This document shows positions 14,824 through 16,545 of a stretch of DNA of 16,545 nucleotides, in pieces. The position numbers were made by a program, and so were the translations under genes. Every line of letters starts with the position of its first letter. Within the stretch, counting starts at the first letter, position 1. The DNA is from JBBDJB01 sp040880125 (lineage in GTDB: Bacteria > Planctomycetota > Planctomycetia > Pirellulales > JBBDJB01), in the NCBI GenBank assembly GCA_040880125.1, contig JBBDJB010000042.1:1-16545 (forward strand). The letters are read 5' to 3'. The notes under the pieces were generated by a model. It was not told the DNA's origin. It worked only from the letters and a program-made list of their open reading frames with translations, and did not search any database.

Positions 14824-16213
14824 CGCTTCTATTTTGGTCGTCGAGGACAAAGAAAGCGAACGCGAGGCCATGGCCCGCCTGTTGCGCATGGAGAAACATG
14901 ACGTCCTCACCGCGCCCAACCCCGAAAAGGCGCTGGAGTACATCAACGAGCCGGTCTCCCTGGTCGTCACCGATCTGCGGATGGGCGCCTCCAGCGGCGT
15001 CGACCTGCTGCGCCGCTGGAAGCAGCATTCGCCCGCGACGCCCTTCATCATGGTTACGGCCCACGGCGACGTCGAGTCGGCCGTCGAGGCGATGAAGCTC
15101 GGCGCGGAGGACTATCTCAACAAGCCGGTGAATCCCGACGAACTGTTGATCCTGGTCCGCAAGGTGCTCGAGTCGCGCCAAAAGGACGAGAAGATCCAGC
15201 ACCTCCAGCAGCGTCTCGACCACGAATTGGGATTCTCCAATATCGTCGGCCATTCCAAGCCGATGCAAGACGTCTTCGAGCAGGCCCGCCGCGCCGCCCC
15301 GGTCGATACCACAGTGCTGATTACCGGCGAGTCCGGCACGGGCAAGGAGCTGATCGCACACGCCGTCCACCAGCACAGCTCGCGCCGCGACGAGGTCTTC
15401 GTCACGGTCAACATGGCCGCGGTGCCCGAGCACCTGGTCGAGAGCGAGCTGTTCGGCCATATCAAGGGTGCCTTTACCGGCGCGACCAACCCCCGCGTCG
15501 GCAGGTTCGAGGCGGCGCACCGCGGCACGATCTTCATCGACGAAATCGGCGACTTCGCGCTGGCGTCGCAGGCCAAGCTGCTGCGGGCCCTGGAGAACCG
15601 TACCATCACGCCCATCGGCAGCAACGACGACAAGGAGGTCGACGTGCGCGTGGTGGCCGCCACCAGCCGCGACCTGGAGGAGATGGTCGCCGACGGAGAT
15701 TTCCGCGAGGATCTCTACTACCGTCTCAACGTGATCACGATCCCGCTGCCGCCGCTGCGGGTACGGCGCGACGACATCCCACTTTTAGTGCAGCATTTTC
15801 TCCGCCGGTTCTGCGAGAGCAATAATCGGCCGCTGCTGACGCTTGACCCTGATTTGGTGCAGTTCTTCCAAACCTACGACTGGCCCGGCAACGTCCGCCA
15901 GCTACGCAACTGCGTGGAGAGTATGGTGGTAATGGCGGCCAATGAGACGCTTACGATCGACGATCTGCCGTCGACCATCAGCGACGGCCCATCCAATGGC
16001 GACATGGCCATTCCCGCCGGCACGACGCTCGAACAGCTCGAGCGCACCGCGGTTGAGCAAGCGCTGGAGCAATTCGACGGCAACCGCACCCAGGCGGCCG
16101 ACGCGCTGGGGATTTCCGTCCGCACGCTGCAGCGTAAGCTCAAAGCGTGGAACGGCGAGCAGCGCGAGCAGCAACCGCACCACGTCCGCCGCATCGGTCG
16201 AAGGCACTTTTAA
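14813..16213 (+). CDS. NtrC-type sigma-54-dependent response regulator
   Basis: A 466-residue transcription activator with the full three-domain plan. The receiver domain spans 1-120, with acidic pocket Glu11/Asp12, phosphorylated Asp54 (VVTDLRM), Thr82 and Lys104. The AAA+ domain spans about 143-372: Walker A GESGTGKE (172-179), sigma-54 contact loop GAFTGA (219-224), Walker B GTIFIDEIGD (238-247) and arginine-finger region FREDLYYRLNV (297-307). The Fis-type DNA-binding helix-turn-helix is near 424-445 (NRTQAADALGISVRTLQRKL). One small oddity is GHIKGAFTGA, where an acidic residue is usual at the Ile. The ATG at 14813 overlaps the end of the kinase gene, its cognate partner. It opens sigma-54 promoters from distant sites; two candidate promoters are in this window. 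Confidence 0.96.
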   Translation: MSNSASILVVEDKESEREAMARLLRMEKHDVLTAPNPEKALEYINEPVSLVVTDLRMGASSGVDLLRRWKQHSPATPFIMVTAHGDVESAVEAMKLGAEDYLNKPVNPDELLILVRKVLESRQKDEKIQHLQQRLDHELGFSNIVGHSKPMQDVFEQARRAAPVDTTVLITGESGTGKELIAHAVHQHSSRRDEVFVTVNMAAVPEHLVESELFGHIKGAFTGATNPRVGRFEAAHRGTIFIDEIGDFALASQAKLLRALENRTITPIGSNDDKEVDVRVVAATSRDLEEMVADGDFREDLYYRLNVITIPLPPLRVRRDDIPLLVQHFLRRFCESNNRPLLTLDPDLVQFFQTYDWPGNVRQLRNCVESMVVMAANETLTIDDLPSTISDGPSNGDMAIPAGTTLEQLERTAVEQALEQFDGNRTQAADALGISVRTLQRKLKAWNGEQREQQPHHVRRIGRRHF

Positions 16214-16240
16214 GTCCGCCGCCAGCGACGAACTCCCTCT

Positions 16241-16255
16241 CCCTCTTCGAGAGGG
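16241..16255 (+). repeat. Hairpin CCCTCT/AGAGGG after the response regulator gene
   Basis: CCCTCT at 16241-16246 pairs with AGAGGG at 16250-16255 around a TCG loop, 27 bases after the stop codon. The surrounding CTCCCTCTCCCTCT pattern followed by GAGAGGGCCGAG resembles a palindromic repeat I recall as common in intergenic DNA of many GC-rich bacteria. It may also serve as a factor-assisted terminator; there is no T-run. Confidence 0.5.
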
Positions 16256-16296
16256 CCGAGAAGAGGACTCCACGGCGAGTCCCAATTTCGAGGTCT

Positions 16297-16318
16297 GCAC
16301 AGAATGCTGGTTCTGTGC
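16297..16318 (+). repeat. Perfect 8-bp inverted repeat GCACAGAA/TTCTGTGC
   Basis: GCACAGAA at 16297-16304 pairs perfectly with TTCTGTGC at 16311-16318 around a 6-base loop (TGCTGG). It is followed by CAC, and a second GTGCCAC stands 30 bases further on. It is probably part of a dispersed intergenic repeat unit. Confidence 0.55.
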
Positions 16319-16344
16319 CACCCGCAAGTTCTCCACCTGAGAGG

Positions 16345-16381
16345 GTGCCACTGCCTTGGCCGGCAGGGCTCCCGCTGGCAC
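16345..16381 (+). repeat. Nested inverted repeat GTGCCA/TGGCAC
   Basis: The outer arms GTGCCA (16345-16350) and TGGCAC (16376-16381) enclose an inner stem, CTGCC (16351-16355) with GGCAG (16362-16366), loop TTGGCC. Nine bases bulge out on the 3' side. This is the third palindrome in 140 bases. Confidence 0.45.
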
Positions 16382-16545
16382 TTATAGTTGCTGCGCGGGC
16401 ACCACTCGCTCCTGGGGTTCGTTAAACTAAAGCTTCACCAGCGCCGCTGCGGCCGATCGCCGGTTAATGGGGGAGTGATCGATGGTATATCGCCGCGCGC
16501 GGTTTCAGCTATGTAGGGATCCGTCAAGGGTTGATGGGTTTTTAC

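Larger units (their letters stand above)
16214..16545. other. 3' intergenic region with palindromic repeats; no gene
   Basis: No convincing coding frame occurs here. Three inverted repeats occupy 16241-16381 (listed separately). From 16382 to the window end I see no strong motif. A TGGCAC followed by TTGC around 16376-16391 resembles a sigma-54 promoter but has 11 rather than 10 bases between GG and GC. Confidence 0.5.

Noticed and set aside
15112..15663. Long minus-strand open frames opposite the response regulator
   Set aside because: They are shadows of a fully recognisable NtrC-type gene and carry no motifs of their own.
16376..16392. Third sigma-54-like site (TGGCAC followed by TTGCT)
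   Set aside because: The GG and GC dinucleotides are 11 bases apart rather than the near-invariant 10, and the site lies inside a palindromic repeat with no gene seen downstream.

Overview
The window is GC-rich chromosomal DNA. Its gene content fits a Gram-negative-type bacterium, most likely a planctomycete of the Pirellulales kind. That assignment is inference from gene style: a KDO-8-P synthase, a large transglutaminase-like lipoprotein, a baeRF-family protein, long loosely packed intergenic regions and many GTG/TTG starts. No 16S or other marker is present to confirm it. I see no tRNA, rRNA, CRISPR array, transposase or phage gene.

Layout. The end of an acidic, Gly/Ser-rich protein (+ strand) closes with a strong intrinsic terminator (222-257). 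Four minus-strand genes follow as a probable operon, transcribed from about 5256 down to 333: a diacylglycerol-kinase-family lipid kinase, kdsA, a transglutaminase-like lipoprotein with a TPR-like tail, and an SBF-like (SLC10A7-type) transporter. A hairpin-rich gap of about 0.84 kb (5257-6099) precedes a small single-pass FliL-like membrane protein (+). That gene converges on a ferritin-like gene (-), which lies downstream of a baeRF-family gene (-). A gap of about 1.3 kb (8657-9976) holds a sigma-54-type promoter and a series of strong inverted repeats. It leads to a glycosyltransferase (+) that closely resembles mannosylfructose-phosphate synthase MfpsA. This converges on a GH100-like (neutral invertase family) hydrolase (-). 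A further gap of about 0.65 kb carries regulatory motifs, including a second sigma-54-type promoter. It leads into a membrane histidine kinase overlapping an NtrC-type sigma-54-activating response regulator (+). The last 330 bases contain three consecutive palindromes that look like dispersed intergenic repeats.

How the genes may work together. KdsA, and possibly the lipid kinase and lipoprotein, point to outer-membrane/LPS-type envelope biogenesis. The MfpsA-like synthase and GH100-like hydrolase could make and break a sucrose-like compatible solute. The two best sigma-54 sites (GGCACG-N4-TTGC with exact GG-N10-GC spacing) lie 43 bases before the kinase ATG, as counted from the last base of the core, and about 0.5 kb before the synthase. 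This suggests, as inference, a self-regulating two-component/sigma-54 circuit that may also control solute synthesis through a long structured RNA leader. That circuit is the most interesting candidate system here. It rests on motif reading only.
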